Of a stretch of 64,000 nt of DNA, positions 34,687 to 43,415 are shown piece after piece. The position numbers and the translations under genes were made by a program. The first letter of the stretch is position 1. Each line of letters starts with the position of its first letter. The stretch covers positions 2,480,001 through 2,544,000 of the forward strand of contig NZ_CP094528.1 in assembly GCF_022811705.1 (NCBI RefSeq), read 5' to 3'. Below the pieces are notes generated by a model that saw nothing but the letters and a program-made list of their open reading frames with translations, did not search any database and was not told where the DNA came from. Origin of the DNA: Agromyces larvae. Lineage in GTDB: Bacteria; Actinomycetota; Actinomycetes; Actinomycetales; Microbacteriaceae.

Positions 34687-36558
34687 ATGCCCATGACCGC
34701 TGCCCCGCTCGTCGAGCTCGACGAGGTGCGCATCCGCCACGACGGCGCCGAGCGCGCGACGCCCGACGGCGTCACACTCGCGATCCGTCCGGGCGAGGTG
34801 GTGCTGGTGCTCGGGCCGTCGGGCTGCGGCAAGTCCACCCTCGCGCTCGCGCTCGACGGGCTCATCCCCCACGCCGTGCCCGCCGACCTCGAGGGGCGCG
34901 TGCTCGTGGCCGGCCTGGACACCCGCGACCACCACGTCGGCGAGCTGAGCGAACACGTCGCGATGGTGTTCCAGGATCCGGACGCGCAGGTCGTCACCGG
35001 CACCGTGCTCGACGAGGTCGCGTTCGGCCCCGAGAACCTGCGACTGCCGGTCGACGACGTGCTCGCCCGCGCCGAACGCGCGCTGAAGCTCGTCGGCCTC
35101 TGGGAGCGCCGCACCGAGAACCCCGACCGGCTCTCGGGCGGAGGCCGCCAGCGGCTCGCCATCGCGTGCGCGCTCGCGATGGCGTCGCCCGTGCTCGTGC
35201 TCGACGAACCGACCGCGAACCTCGACCCGGCCGGCATCGACGAGGTGTACGCGGTACTGCGCGAGCTCGCCAACGAGCGCGATCACGCGATCGTGCTCGT
35301 CGAACACAACCTCGACGCGGCGGTCGACGTGGTCGACCGGGTCGTCGTGCTCGATGCGGCCGGGCGGCTCGCGATGGACGGGCCGGTGCGCGACGTCCTG
35401 CGCGGGCGCACCGACGAGCTGCTCGCCCTCGGCGTGTGGCTGCCGGTCTCGACGCTGGCCGCGCTGCGGTTGCGCGAGGCGGGCGTCGTGCTCGACCCCC
35501 TGCCGCTCACCCCCGCCGAACTCGCGGCCGCACTGGATGCGCACGCGGTGCTGCCCGCGCCGCTCGTCGCCGCCGGACGCGACGCGACGACACGTCTCGA
35601 GACCGACGCGACCCAGCGCACCTCACCGGGCCTCGAGACGCGTCCGACTCCGTCGGGCGCCCCTCGACCGACGGCCGGGCAGGCGGCGATCACGGCGCGC
35701 GGCCTGTCGGTGCGTCGCGGGGGCAAGCGCGGGCCGATCGTCGTGCACGACGTCGACCTCGACGTGGCATCCGGTGAGTTCCTGGCGATCGTCGGCACCA
35801 ACGGCGCCGGCAAGACCAGCCTGCTGCAGGCGATCGCGGGCGTGACGCCCGCGCCCGAGGGCGCCGTCGACGTGCTCGGCCTCGACCCGCAGCGCGCCGA
35901 CGCGCGCGAGCGCAGCCGGCGCATCGGGTTCGTGTTCCAGAATCCCGAGCACCAGTTCGTCGCGACGAGCGTCGCCGGAGAGCTCGACCTCGGCCTGAAG
36001 CTGCAGGGCCTCGACGAGGCCGCCCGCGACGCCGAGATCACCCGCATCCTCGACCGGTTCGGGCTCGGAGACCTGCGCGACCGGCACCCCTTCCTCCTGT
36101 CGGGCGGGCAGAAGCGGCGGCTGTCGGTCGGCACCGCGCTCGTCGCCGGCGCGCCCGTGCTCGCGCTCGACGAACCGACCTTCGGCCAGGACCGCGAACG
36201 CGCCGCCGAACTCCTCGACATGCTCGCGACGCTGAACGCCCAGGGCACGACGATCCTCGTCGTCACGCACGACCTGCAGCTCGTCGCCGACTACGCGAGC
36301 CGCGTCGCGGTGATGGCCGAGGGCCGGGTGCTCGGCGTCGGCCCGACCGCCGAGGTGCTCGCCGGGCCGCTCATCGAACAGGCCGGCCTGCGACATCCAC
36401 CGCTCGCGCGCGCCACCCGCGGCCTCGAGCACCACCCCGGCTGGCGCCAGGTGACCCGGATGTCGCAACTGCCCGCAGCCGTCGCCCCCGCGTCCACGAC
36501 GACCGACGACGGGCACGCGCCGGGCGCGGTGCCGACCGAGGCCCGAGGCATCCGATGA
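34687..36558 (+). CDS. ECF transporter fused ATPase EcfAA'
   Basis: Two ABC ATPase domains in one 623-aa chain. Domain 1 has Walker A GPSGCGKST (about 39-47), signature LSGGGRQRLAIA and Walker B VLVLDEPTANLD. Domain 2 has Walker A GTNGAGKTS (about 370), signature LSGGQKRRLSVG and Walker B VLALDEPTFGQD. The first Q-loop region reads MVFQDPDAQVVTGTVLDEVAFGPENL, typical of energy-coupling-factor ATPases. It powers uptake of a vitamin or metal with EcfT downstream. No S component is in the window. The first of two ATGs (34687, 34693) is used; no strong ribosome binding site. The next gene overlaps by ATGA. Confidence 0.9.
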   Translation: MPMTAAPLVELDEVRIRHDGAERATPDGVTLAIRPGEVVLVLGPSGCGKSTLALALDGLIPHAVPADLEGRVLVAGLDTRDHHVGELSEHVAMVFQDPDAQVVTGTVLDEVAFGPENLRLPVDDVLARAERALKLVGLWERRTENPDRLSGGGRQRLAIACALAMASPVLVLDEPTANLDPAGIDEVYAVLRELANERDHAIVLVEHNLDAAVDVVDRVVVLDAAGRLAMDGPVRDVLRGRTDELLALGVWLPVSTLAALRLREAGVVLDPLPLTPAELAAALDAHAVLPAPLVAAGRDATTRLETDATQRTSPGLETRPTPSGAPRPTAGQAAITARGLSVRRGGKRGPIVVHDVDLDVASGEFLAIVGTNGAGKTSLLQAIAGVTPAPEGAVDVLGLDPQRADARERSRRIGFVFQNPEHQFVATSVAGELDLGLKLQGLDEAARDAEITRILDRFGLGDLRDRHPFLLSGGQKRRLSVGTALVAGAPVLALDEPTFGQDRERAAELLDMLATLNAQGTTILVVTHDLQLVADYASRVAVMAEGRVLGVGPTAEVLAGPLIEQAGLRHPPLARATRGLEHHPGWRQVTRMSQLPAAVAPASTTTDDGHAPGAVPTEARGIR

Positions 36559-37421
36559 CCGCGACCGCCGCCGACTCGCCCGAGGCATCCGCTCAGCCGA
36601 CCGCGACGCACGTCGACCCGTTCGCCGAAGCGCCCAAGCCGCGCGGACGCTTCCTCTACGCCCTCAACCCCCTCGCGAAGATCGCCGGCCCGCTGCCCGT
36701 GATGTTCGCGCTCGTCTTCACGCGTGGCGCCCTGATCCCCACGGTCATCATCGTCGTCTCGCTCGTGCTGCTGTTCGTCGGCGCGAAGCTGCGCGGGCGC
36801 GTGATCGTCGCGCTGCTCATCGGCCTGCCGCTGCTCATCGGCGCGTTCGGCGTGAGCTTCGGCATCTGGGTCGACCCGGCGTTCGTCGACCAGGACTCGG
36901 ATGCGGCATCCGTCACCCTGATCGCGATCGGCGACTGGCGCTTCACGCTCGCCGCCTACCTGATCGGCCTCGCCACCGCGCTGCGCATCGCCGCCCTGCT
37001 CGTGCTGACCCTGCTCGCGGGGCTCACCACCGGCGGGCCCGAACTCGTGCGCGCGCTCGTGCAGAACCTGCGGGTGCCGTACCGCATCGGCTACACGGCG
37101 CTCGCCGCGCTGCGGTTCGTGCCCCGGTTCGGGCACGAGCTCGAGGTGATCCGGGCCGCGCACCGGGTGCGCGGCACCGACCACGGGCACGGCCCGATCG
37201 CGTGGATCCGTCGCACGCTCGGCCTCGCGATCCCGCTGCTGGCGGGCGCCATCCGGCACGCCGAACGCGTCGCCCTCGCGATGGACGCCCGCGCCTTCGG
37301 CGCGCACCGCACCCGCACCGAGCGCACGATCAGCCGCTGGCGGGTGCGCGACACGGTGTTCGTGCTGCTGTTCTGGGCGGGCGCGATCGCCCTGTACTGG
37401 TGGGTGCTCGCCGCCGGCTGA
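36555..37421 (+). CDS. ECF transporter T component (EcfT)
   Basis: Membrane scaffold of 288 aa. A Pro-rich N-terminus is followed by YALNPLAKIAGPLPVMF and five or six helices. The two cytosolic coupling motifs are visible: ALRFVPRFGHELEVIRAAHRVRG (with the A-x-R-x-RG type ending) and AERVALAMDARAFGAHRTR. These helices dock onto the EcfA domains. Together with the fused ATPase it forms an energising module that must pair with an S protein encoded elsewhere, as in group II ECF systems. Confidence 0.9.
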   Translation: MTATAADSPEASAQPTATHVDPFAEAPKPRGRFLYALNPLAKIAGPLPVMFALVFTRGALIPTVIIVVSLVLLFVGAKLRGRVIVALLIGLPLLIGAFGVSFGIWVDPAFVDQDSDAASVTLIAIGDWRFTLAAYLIGLATALRIAALLVLTLLAGLTTGGPELVRALVQNLRVPYRIGYTALAALRFVPRFGHELEVIRAAHRVRGTDHGHGPIAWIRRTLGLAIPLLAGAIRHAERVALAMDARAFGAHRTRTERTISRWRVRDTVFVLLFWAGAIALYWWVLAAG

Positions 37422-37453
37422 CGCATGCGTCCCGCGACGTGCCGCGCGCACGC

Positions 37454-37721
37454 GCCCTCGCCGTGCCGCACGCGGCCGCCCTCGCCGTGCCGCGCGCAGC
37501 CGCCCTCGCCGTGCCGCGCGCAGCCGCCCTCGCCGTGCCGCGCGCACCTTCCCTCGCGGCTGCGCCAAGTCGGTCGCCTCTGCGCCAGTCCGACTGGCGC
37601 GGACAACGCCGAACTGGCGCAGCGGACGGCGGGGAGCGACGGCAGCGAGCGGCCGGCAGCGCGCAAGCGGCGCCAGCGAGCGACGCCGGCAGCGCGCAAG
37701 CGACAGCGAGCGGCCGGCGCG
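37454..37721. terminator. composite intergenic palindrome with 24-bp tandem repeats
   Basis: This 300-base gap between convergent genes holds four 24-base units beginning GCCCTCGCCGTGCCGC (37454, 37478, 37502, 37526). A nested core follows: outer arms GCTGCGCCAAGTCGG (37559-37573) and CCGAACTGGCGCAGC (37609-37623), 13 of 15 matched, and an inner 19-base palindrome GCGCCAGTC-C-GACTGGCGC (37582-37600). A purine-rich arm with repeated GCAGCGCGCAAGCG runs to 37720. It lies 3' of both genes, so a bidirectional terminator is likely. No gene is seen here. Confidence 0.55.
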
Positions 37722-38708
37722 TTACCCCGCGGCCGCGGTGTCGACGATCTCGACGTAGAAGACGAGCGTGTGACCGCCGAGGCCGTTCGACGACTCCTCG
37801 GTGCCGTAGCCGAGCTCCGGCGGGATGGTCACGATCAGCTTCGTGCCGACCGGCTGGCCGACGAGCGCGGCGCCGAAGCCCTGGATGACGTCGGCGGTGC
37901 CGAAGGTCGCCGGCTCGCCGCGGTCGAAGCTCGAGTCGAACTGCTCCTTCGTGTCCCAGTTGATGCCGACGTAGTGCACGGTGACGCTGTCGCCGTTCTG
38001 CACCACGGTGCCGTCGCCCTCGTCCAGCACTTTCAGGGCGAGCTCGGCCGACGGGGCGGCGTCGGGGATGACGATCGTCGGGGCGTCGTCGCCGTTCTGC
38101 GTGACCTCGGGCACGTTCTCGGTCCACTCGGCGGGCGTCGGCAGGGGCTCGGGCTCGGGCTCGACGTACTCGCCGACGATGTCGACGACGATCACGACGG
38201 TGTCGTCGGCGCCGACGCCGAGGGTCTCGTTGCCGGTCTCGCCGTAGAGCGATGCGGGCGGCGCGACGGTGACGGTGCGGCTGCCGTACGGCTGGCAGTC
38301 GATGGCCGAGCGGAACGAGTCCAGCAGCGTCCCGTCGCCGACGGCGAGGGTGGCCTGCTGCGACAGGATCTGCTCGCCGGTGGTGGCGTTGATCATCGTG
38401 ATGACCACGTCGGCGCTGGTGCCGCTCGCGGCCTCGTCGCCGTCGCCTTCGGTGAGGACCGTCGTCTGCAGGTCGGTGGCCTTCAGCGGAGTCGTGAACG
38501 TCGCGGTCGGGTTGGCCTCGCCGAACGCGCCGTCGACGGTGATCGCCTCGCTGTCGGGCCCCGGGACGGCCTCGAAGCAGGGCAGCGCGCCGTCGGCGGT
38601 CGGAGTGGGCGTCGGGGTCGACTCGGCGCCGCCGGCGCAGCCGGCGAGCAGGAGCGCTGCCGACGCGGCGAGCGCGACGGGCGCAGCGAGGCGCAGGGCA
38701 CGATTCAT
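37722..38708 (-). CDS. FKBP-type peptidyl-prolyl isomerase lipoprotein
   Basis: Extracellular lipoprotein of 328 aa (lipobox LLAGC, Cys24) with two FKBP-like domains. The first (about 45-175) is degenerate. The second (about 215-325) is well conserved: VTVHYVGINWDTKEQFDSSFDRGEPATF, VIQGFGAALVGQPVGTKLIVTIPPELGYG and the final LVFYVEIVD strand. It should help fold exported proteins at the membrane surface. A Glu/Pro linker (YVEPEPEPLPTP) joins the domains. ATG 38708 with GGGAGG about 8 bases upstream. Confidence 0.9.
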   Translation of the reverse strand: MNRALRLAAPVALAASAALLLAGCAGGAESTPTPTPTADGALPCFEAVPGPDSEAITVDGAFGEANPTATFTTPLKATDLQTTVLTEGDGDEAASGTSADVVITMINATTGEQILSQQATLAVGDGTLLDSFRSAIDCQPYGSRTVTVAPPASLYGETGNETLGVGADDTVVIVVDIVGEYVEPEPEPLPTPAEWTENVPEVTQNGDDAPTIVIPDAAPSAELALKVLDEGDGTVVQNGDSVTVHYVGINWDTKEQFDSSFDRGEPATFGTADVIQGFGAALVGQPVGTKLIVTIPPELGYGTEESSNGLGGHTLVFYVEIVDTAAAG

Positions 38709-38852
38709 GGGGAGGTCTCGATTCCGATCAGGACGTGAAGTTCCAGTCTGCCGTGCCGCGGCTCTGGATTGCCTGAATCCGTCGCGTCCCCGCGTGACAT
38801 CCGTGCCGGTCACCCGTCGCGTCCGAGGCATCCGACGGGACAGAATGGGCGG

Positions 38853-39710
38853 ATGGGGGACGTACTCGAAGCGGAGGAGGCGGGCCGGGTGCCGGCCGGC
38901 CCCGCCGATGACCATGCCGCGCTCGACGCGGTGCTCTGGGATCCGATCGCCGCCGGGGTGCTGGTGCGGTCGCAGCCGCGCTTCGACGAGGTCGTGCTCG
39001 ATGCGGGCTGCGGCGACGGTGCGACGGCGCTGCCGACCGCCGAGCTGGTCGGGCCGGGCGGGCGGGTCGATGCGTTCGATCCCGACGAAGCGCTGGTCGC
39101 GCTGGTGCGCGACCGCGCGGGTGACCGGATGCCGCAGCTGCGGCCGTCCGTCGGCGATCCGACCGACCGGGAGGCGGCGGACGCGGCGGAGGGTGGCTAT
39201 GACCTCGTGCAGTGCACGCTCGGGGTGCGGCGGCTCGCGGCGGGCGACCTCGACCGGGTCGGCGGGGTGGTGCAGCGGCTCGTCGCGCAGGCGCGGCCGG
39301 GCGGGCGGGTCGCGATCGCGGTCTGGGCGGGCGGATCGTTCGACCCGCTTCCCGAGATCCTCGCGGGGGCGCTCGCACCCGAGTACGGCGGCGCCGCGGA
39401 TGCCTCGGAGCTGGCGGAGTCCGCGAACCCGACGCTGCCCGGCGCCGAGACCCCCGGTGCGTTCGCCCGCCTGCTGTCGGGGTACGGGCTGATCGGGGTG
39501 CGTTCCGCCCTCGTGCCGCTGCATCTCGAACTCGACGAGGAGCTCGCCTGGCGGCTGGTGACGGGCACGACGCTGCGCACGCTCATCGACGTCCTCGACG
39601 ACGACGCCGTGGAGCGGGTCCGCACCAGGGCGCTCGCCGCGATCGCCGACCGGTCGATCGCGTCGGTCGACGCATCGGTGCTGGTGGCAGTCGGGCGCCG
39701 GCCCGTCTGA
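38853..39710 (+). CDS. class I SAM-dependent methyltransferase
   Basis: Methyltransferase of 285 aa with motif I VVLDAGCGDGATAL (near residues 46-59), motif II RVDAFDPDEALVALV and the post-III GGRVAIAVW element. This is the UbiE/MenG-like class I fold. The C-terminal region (ETPGAFARLLSGYGLIGVRSALVPLHLELDEELAW) may form the substrate lid. Substrate unknown. ATG 38853 is used; the same frame is open to 38769, but that upstream part covers the shared promoter with the FKBP gene. Confidence 0.83.
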   Translation: MGDVLEAEEAGRVPAGPADDHAALDAVLWDPIAAGVLVRSQPRFDEVVLDAGCGDGATALPTAELVGPGGRVDAFDPDEALVALVRDRAGDRMPQLRPSVGDPTDREAADAAEGGYDLVQCTLGVRRLAAGDLDRVGGVVQRLVAQARPGGRVAIAVWAGGSFDPLPEILAGALAPEYGGAADASELAESANPTLPGAETPGAFARLLSGYGLIGVRSALVPLHLELDEELAWRLVTGTTLRTLIDVLDDDAVERVRTRALAAIADRSIASVDASVLVAVGRRPV

Positions 39711-39816
39711 GCGCCCACCGCACGCGCGCGGCCGCGAGCTGCGGATACCGCGGCGGGGTATCTTCCGCGCCCCGGTAGGATTGAGCGACGGTCGGCATGG
39801 CGCGCGAGGAGGGTGA

Positions 39817-42800
39817 ATGATCTTCAGCCTCGTGCTCTTCGGTGCGCTGTCGCTGGTCACTCCGCTCCTCACGAGGCTGCTGGGGCGGCGGGTCTTCCTG
39901 CTGCTGGCGGTGCTGCCGGCCGCGGTCTTCGTGGTGCTGCTGACCTGGCTGCCCGGCGTGATCGCGGGGCATCCGGTCGTCGAGACCGTCGAGTGGATCC
40001 CCGCGCTCGACATCGCCCTGAGCTTCCGCACCGATGCGCTCGCCCTGCTGCTCGCGCTCATCGTCACCGGCGTCGGGGCGCTCGTGCTCGCCTACTGCAC
40101 CTGGTACTTCGACGACGACGAGCCGTCGCTCGGCCGGTTCGCCGCGCTGCTGCTGGCCTTCGCGGGCGTGATGCTGGGCCTGGTCACCGCCGACGACGTG
40201 TTCGTGCTGTTCACCTTCTGGGAGCTCACGAGCGTGCTGAGCTACCTGCTCATCGGCCACTACACGGGCCGCAAAGAGAGCCGCGGTGCCGCGCTGCAGG
40301 CCCTCACCGTCACCACGTTCGGCGGGCTCGCGATGCTCGTCGGGCTGGTCGTGCTCGCGGTCGCGGGCGGCACGACCTCGCTCAGCGAGCTGATCGCGAA
40401 CCCGGTCGCGGGCGCCGCCGGCGAGTGGGGCATCGCGCTCGTGCTGATCGGGGCGATCTCGAAGTCGGCGCTCGTGCCGTTCCACTTCTGGCTGCCCGCG
40501 GCGATGGCCGCGCCCACGCCCGTGTCGGCGTACCTGCACGCCGCGGCGATGGTGAAGGCCGGCGTGTACCTCGTGGCCCGGCTGGCGCCAGGCTACGCAG
40601 AGCTCGAGGTGTGGCATCCGATCGTCATCGTCCTGGGGGCGTTCACCATGCTGGTGGGCGGCTGGCGCGCGTTGCGCCAGTACGACCTGAAGCTGCTGCT
40701 CGCGTACGGCACCGTGTCGCAGCTCGGGTTCCTGGTGCTCGTCACCGGGTTCGGCACTCGCGACGCGGCCCTCGCGGGGGTCGCGCTGCTGCTCGGGCAC
40801 GCCCTGTTCAAGGCGGCGCTGTTCCTGGTCGTCGGCATCATCGACCATGCTGCGGGTACGCGCGACTGGCGCCGCCTGTCGGGCCTCGGCCGGCGCATGC
40901 CGGTACTGGCGACGGTCGCGATCGTCTCGGCCGCGTCGATGGCCGGCCTGCCGCCGCTCATCGGATTCGTCGCGAAAGAGGGGGTGTTCGCCTCGCTGCT
41001 CGACGCGACGCACGCGACCCAGGGCGCCGCGGGTCTCGCGGGCTGGGCGTGGCTCGCGCTGATCGGCTCGGTGCTCGGGTCGATCCTCACGGTCGCGTAC
41101 AGCGTCCGGTTCGTCTGGGGCGCGTTCTGGACCCGGCCGAACATCGCCCCCACCGAACTGCACAAGCCGGCGGCGATGGCCGGTGCGTCCCCGCTGCTGC
41201 TGGCCGTCGCGAGCCTCGGCTTCGCGTTCGCGATCGGATGGCTCGAGCCGCTGCTCGCCGGATACGCCGATGCGCTGGCCGGCCCCCACGACCTGCATCT
41301 CGCGCTCTGGCACGGGTTCGAGCCGGCGCTGTTCATCTCGCTCGGCGTCTACCTGCTCGGTGCGCTGCTCGTCTGGGGTCGCGCGCGGGTCGCCCGCATG
41401 CAGGCGGCGCTGCCGCCGATGATCGACTCGGGCCGCGGGTACCTGCACGTCGTGTCGGTCGTCGACCGGGTCGCCGCCGCGGTCACCACCGCGATCCAGC
41501 ATCGCGGTCTGCCCGGATACCTGGCCGTGATCGTGCTGGTGTTCATCGGCGGGCTCGGCTTCTCGGCGATCGTCAACACGACCTGGCCCGGCAGCGTGCG
41601 GCTGTGGGACTACCCCTCCCAGCCGTTCCTCGCGCTCGTGATGGCCGTCGCGGCGATCGCCGCCGCCACCGTGCGCCAGCGCATGACGGCGGTGCTCCTG
41701 GTGAGCGTCACCGGGTACGGCCTGGTGCTGCTGTTCGGCATGTCGGGTGCGCCCGACCTCGCACTCACCCAGGCGCTCGTCGAGACCATCGTCATCGTCG
41801 TGTTCGTGCTCGTGCTGCGCCGGCTGCCGAAGCAGATCGCGCAGCGGCATCCGTCGGTGCACAAACTCACCCGCGGCCTCATCGGATTCGTCGCCGGCGG
41901 GGTGATGGGGGTCATCGGGCTCATCGCGCTCGGCGCCCGCGTCCAGCCGACGATCGCCGAGGGGCTGCCCGCGCTCGCGCTCGAGGCGCACGGCAAGAAC
42001 ATCGTGAACGTGATGCTCGTCGACATCCGCGCCTGGGACACGCTCGGCGAGATCTCGGTGCTCGTCGCGGTCGCCACCGGTGTGGCGAGCCTGCTCTTCG
42101 TGTCCGGGCGCACCGGCGGTGCGCCGCGGCTCGAGCATCGGCCCGAGGGCCGCGACCGGTTGCGCCCGGTGCCTGAGAAGGCGTCGAGCATCCGCGCGGC
42201 GCGGCCCAGCCTCGCCGAGGTCGAGCACGAGACGGATGCCGCGTCCGAGGCCGCGGAGACGCGCCAGACCTGGCTCCTCGCGGGGCGCACGCTCTCGCCA
42301 CGCCGACGCTCGATCCTCATCGAGGTGCTCGTCCGGCTGCTCTTCCACCCCGCGATCGTGGTCTCGGTGTACCTGCTGTTCGTGGGGCACAACGCGCCGG
42401 GCGGCGGGTTCGCGGGCGGCCTGCTCGCCGGACTCGCGCTCGTCGCGCGGTACCTGGCGGGCGGGCGGTACGAGCTCGGCGAGGCGGCGCCCGTCGACGC
42501 CGGACGGCTGCTCGGCACCGGCCTGCTGCTCGCGGCCGGCACCGCGGCATCCTCGCTGCTCTTCGGCCTCGCGGTGTTCGAGTCGAGCTGGTTCGAGGTC
42601 GACGTGCCCGTGCTCGGCACGCTCTCGATCGGCACGTCGACGCTGTTCGACATCGGCGTGTACCTCGTCGTCATCGGCCTGGTGCTCGACATCCTGCGCT
42701 CGCTCGGCGCCGAGGTCGATCGCCAGGAGGAGGAGGCCGAAGAGGCCGAGACCGGCGAACGCGCCGTCGACGCCGGTGATCGCGTGGTGCCGCGCGCCTC

Positions 42801-42822
42801 GGAGACGAGGGCCCGCACATGA
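39817..42822 (+). CDS. mrpA: Mrp Na+/H+ antiporter subunit A, fused to B
   Basis: Protein of 1001 aa and about 22-25 membrane helices. The N-terminal two thirds is the NuoL-like MrpA: LVTADDVFVLFTFWELTSVLSYLLIGH, KSALVPFHFWLPAAMAAPTPVSAYLHAAAMVKAGVYLV (in parts) and AYGTVSQLGFLVLV. The MrpA-specific ALTQALVETIVIVVFVLVLRRLP region follows. The last 150 residues (SILIEVLVRLLFHPAIVVSVYLLFVGHNAPGGGFAGG) are an MnhB/MrpB domain, and no separate mrpB follows. This is the proton-conducting core of the hetero-oligomeric antiporter for pH and sodium homeostasis. ATG with GAGGAGGG. The stop overlaps mrpC by ATGA. Confidence 0.95.
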   Translation: MIFSLVLFGALSLVTPLLTRLLGRRVFLLLAVLPAAVFVVLLTWLPGVIAGHPVVETVEWIPALDIALSFRTDALALLLALIVTGVGALVLAYCTWYFDDDEPSLGRFAALLLAFAGVMLGLVTADDVFVLFTFWELTSVLSYLLIGHYTGRKESRGAALQALTVTTFGGLAMLVGLVVLAVAGGTTSLSELIANPVAGAAGEWGIALVLIGAISKSALVPFHFWLPAAMAAPTPVSAYLHAAAMVKAGVYLVARLAPGYAELEVWHPIVIVLGAFTMLVGGWRALRQYDLKLLLAYGTVSQLGFLVLVTGFGTRDAALAGVALLLGHALFKAALFLVVGIIDHAAGTRDWRRLSGLGRRMPVLATVAIVSAASMAGLPPLIGFVAKEGVFASLLDATHATQGAAGLAGWAWLALIGSVLGSILTVAYSVRFVWGAFWTRPNIAPTELHKPAAMAGASPLLLAVASLGFAFAIGWLEPLLAGYADALAGPHDLHLALWHGFEPALFISLGVYLLGALLVWGRARVARMQAALPPMIDSGRGYLHVVSVVDRVAAAVTTAIQHRGLPGYLAVIVLVFIGGLGFSAIVNTTWPGSVRLWDYPSQPFLALVMAVAAIAAATVRQRMTAVLLVSVTGYGLVLLFGMSGAPDLALTQALVETIVIVVFVLVLRRLPKQIAQRHPSVHKLTRGLIGFVAGGVMGVIGLIALGARVQPTIAEGLPALALEAHGKNIVNVMLVDIRAWDTLGEISVLVAVATGVASLLFVSGRTGGAPRLEHRPEGRDRLRPVPEKASSIRAARPSLAEVEHETDAASEAAETRQTWLLAGRTLSPRRRSILIEVLVRLLFHPAIVVSVYLLFVGHNAPGGGFAGGLLAGLALVARYLAGGRYELGEAAPVDAGRLLGTGLLLAAGTAASSLLFGLAVFESSWFEVDVPVLGTLSIGTSTLFDIGVYLVVIGLVLDILRSLGAEVDRQEEEAEEAETGERAVDAGDRVVPRASETRART

Positions 42823-43415
42823 CCGCATCGCTCACCCTCGTCGTGCTCATGGCGGTGCTCTTCGGCGCCGGCGTCACGATCATGCTCGAGCGCAGCCTGA
42901 CTCGCGTGCTCATCGGGTTCCTGCTGGTCGGCAACGCCGTGAACATCCTCATCTACCTGATGAGCGGGGCGCCGGGCGTCGCGCCCATCATGAACGACGG
43001 CGTCGAGGCCGACGAGATCAGCGACCCGCTGCCGCAGGCGTTCATCCTCACCGCGATCGTGATCAACCTCGGCATCACCGCGTTCATGCTCGCGCTGATC
43101 TACCGGTCGTGGTGGCTGGCGCAGCTCGGCGAGAAGGGCGACCTCATCGACGACGAGTCCGAGCTCGCCGAGGACGCCGAGGAAGCGGCCGACCTCATCC
43201 GCTCGTCCGGCGAGGACGACCGCGCCATCCAGGAGCTCATCGACGCCAGCGACGAGGAGTACGACCTGCCCGACGACGACGAACTCGAGCTCGAGGCATC
43301 CGTTCGCGACAGCGCCGACCGGACCGGCGCAACCGACCGGACCGGCGCGACCGACCGGACCGGCGCCGCCGACGGCGACCGCACCGACCGCGACCGAGGG
43401 GAGCCGCTGCCGTGA
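42819..43415 (+). CDS. mrpC: Mrp antiporter subunit C
   Basis: NuoK-like subunit of 198 aa. Three helices occupy residues 1-110: LTLVVLMAVLFGAGVTIMLE, RVLIGFLLVGNAVNILIYL and AFILTAIVINLGITAFMLALIY. A long acidic tail of about 90 residues follows (EDAEEAADLI, DLPDDDELELEA), ending with three DRTGAT-type repeats. Ordinary MrpC proteins are about 110-150 aa, so the tail is an extension. It overlaps mrpA and mrpD. Confidence 0.94.
   Translation: MTASLTLVVLMAVLFGAGVTIMLERSLTRVLIGFLLVGNAVNILIYLMSGAPGVAPIMNDGVEADEISDPLPQAFILTAIVINLGITAFMLALIYRSWWLAQLGEKGDLIDDESELAEDAEEAADLIRSSGEDDRAIQELIDASDEEYDLPDDDELELEASVRDSADRTGATDRTGATDRTGAADGDRTDRDRGEPLP
43317..43370 (+). repeat. three 18-bp tandem repeats in mrpC tail
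   Basis: Three consecutive 18-base units (GACCGGACCGGCGC plus four variable bases) at 43317, 43335 and 43353 encode DRTGAT, DRTGAT and DRTGAA. Near-identity suggests recent slippage. Confidence 0.88.

Noticed and set aside
37454..37549. Short CRISPR array made of four 24-bp units
   Set aside because: The units are directly adjacent with no spacers; it is a tandem repeat arm of the intergenic element.
39583..42828. A 1081-aa minus-strand frame opposite mrpA
   Set aside because: Low-complexity His/Gln/Arg-rich product, exactly antisense to the well conserved MrpA-B protein.
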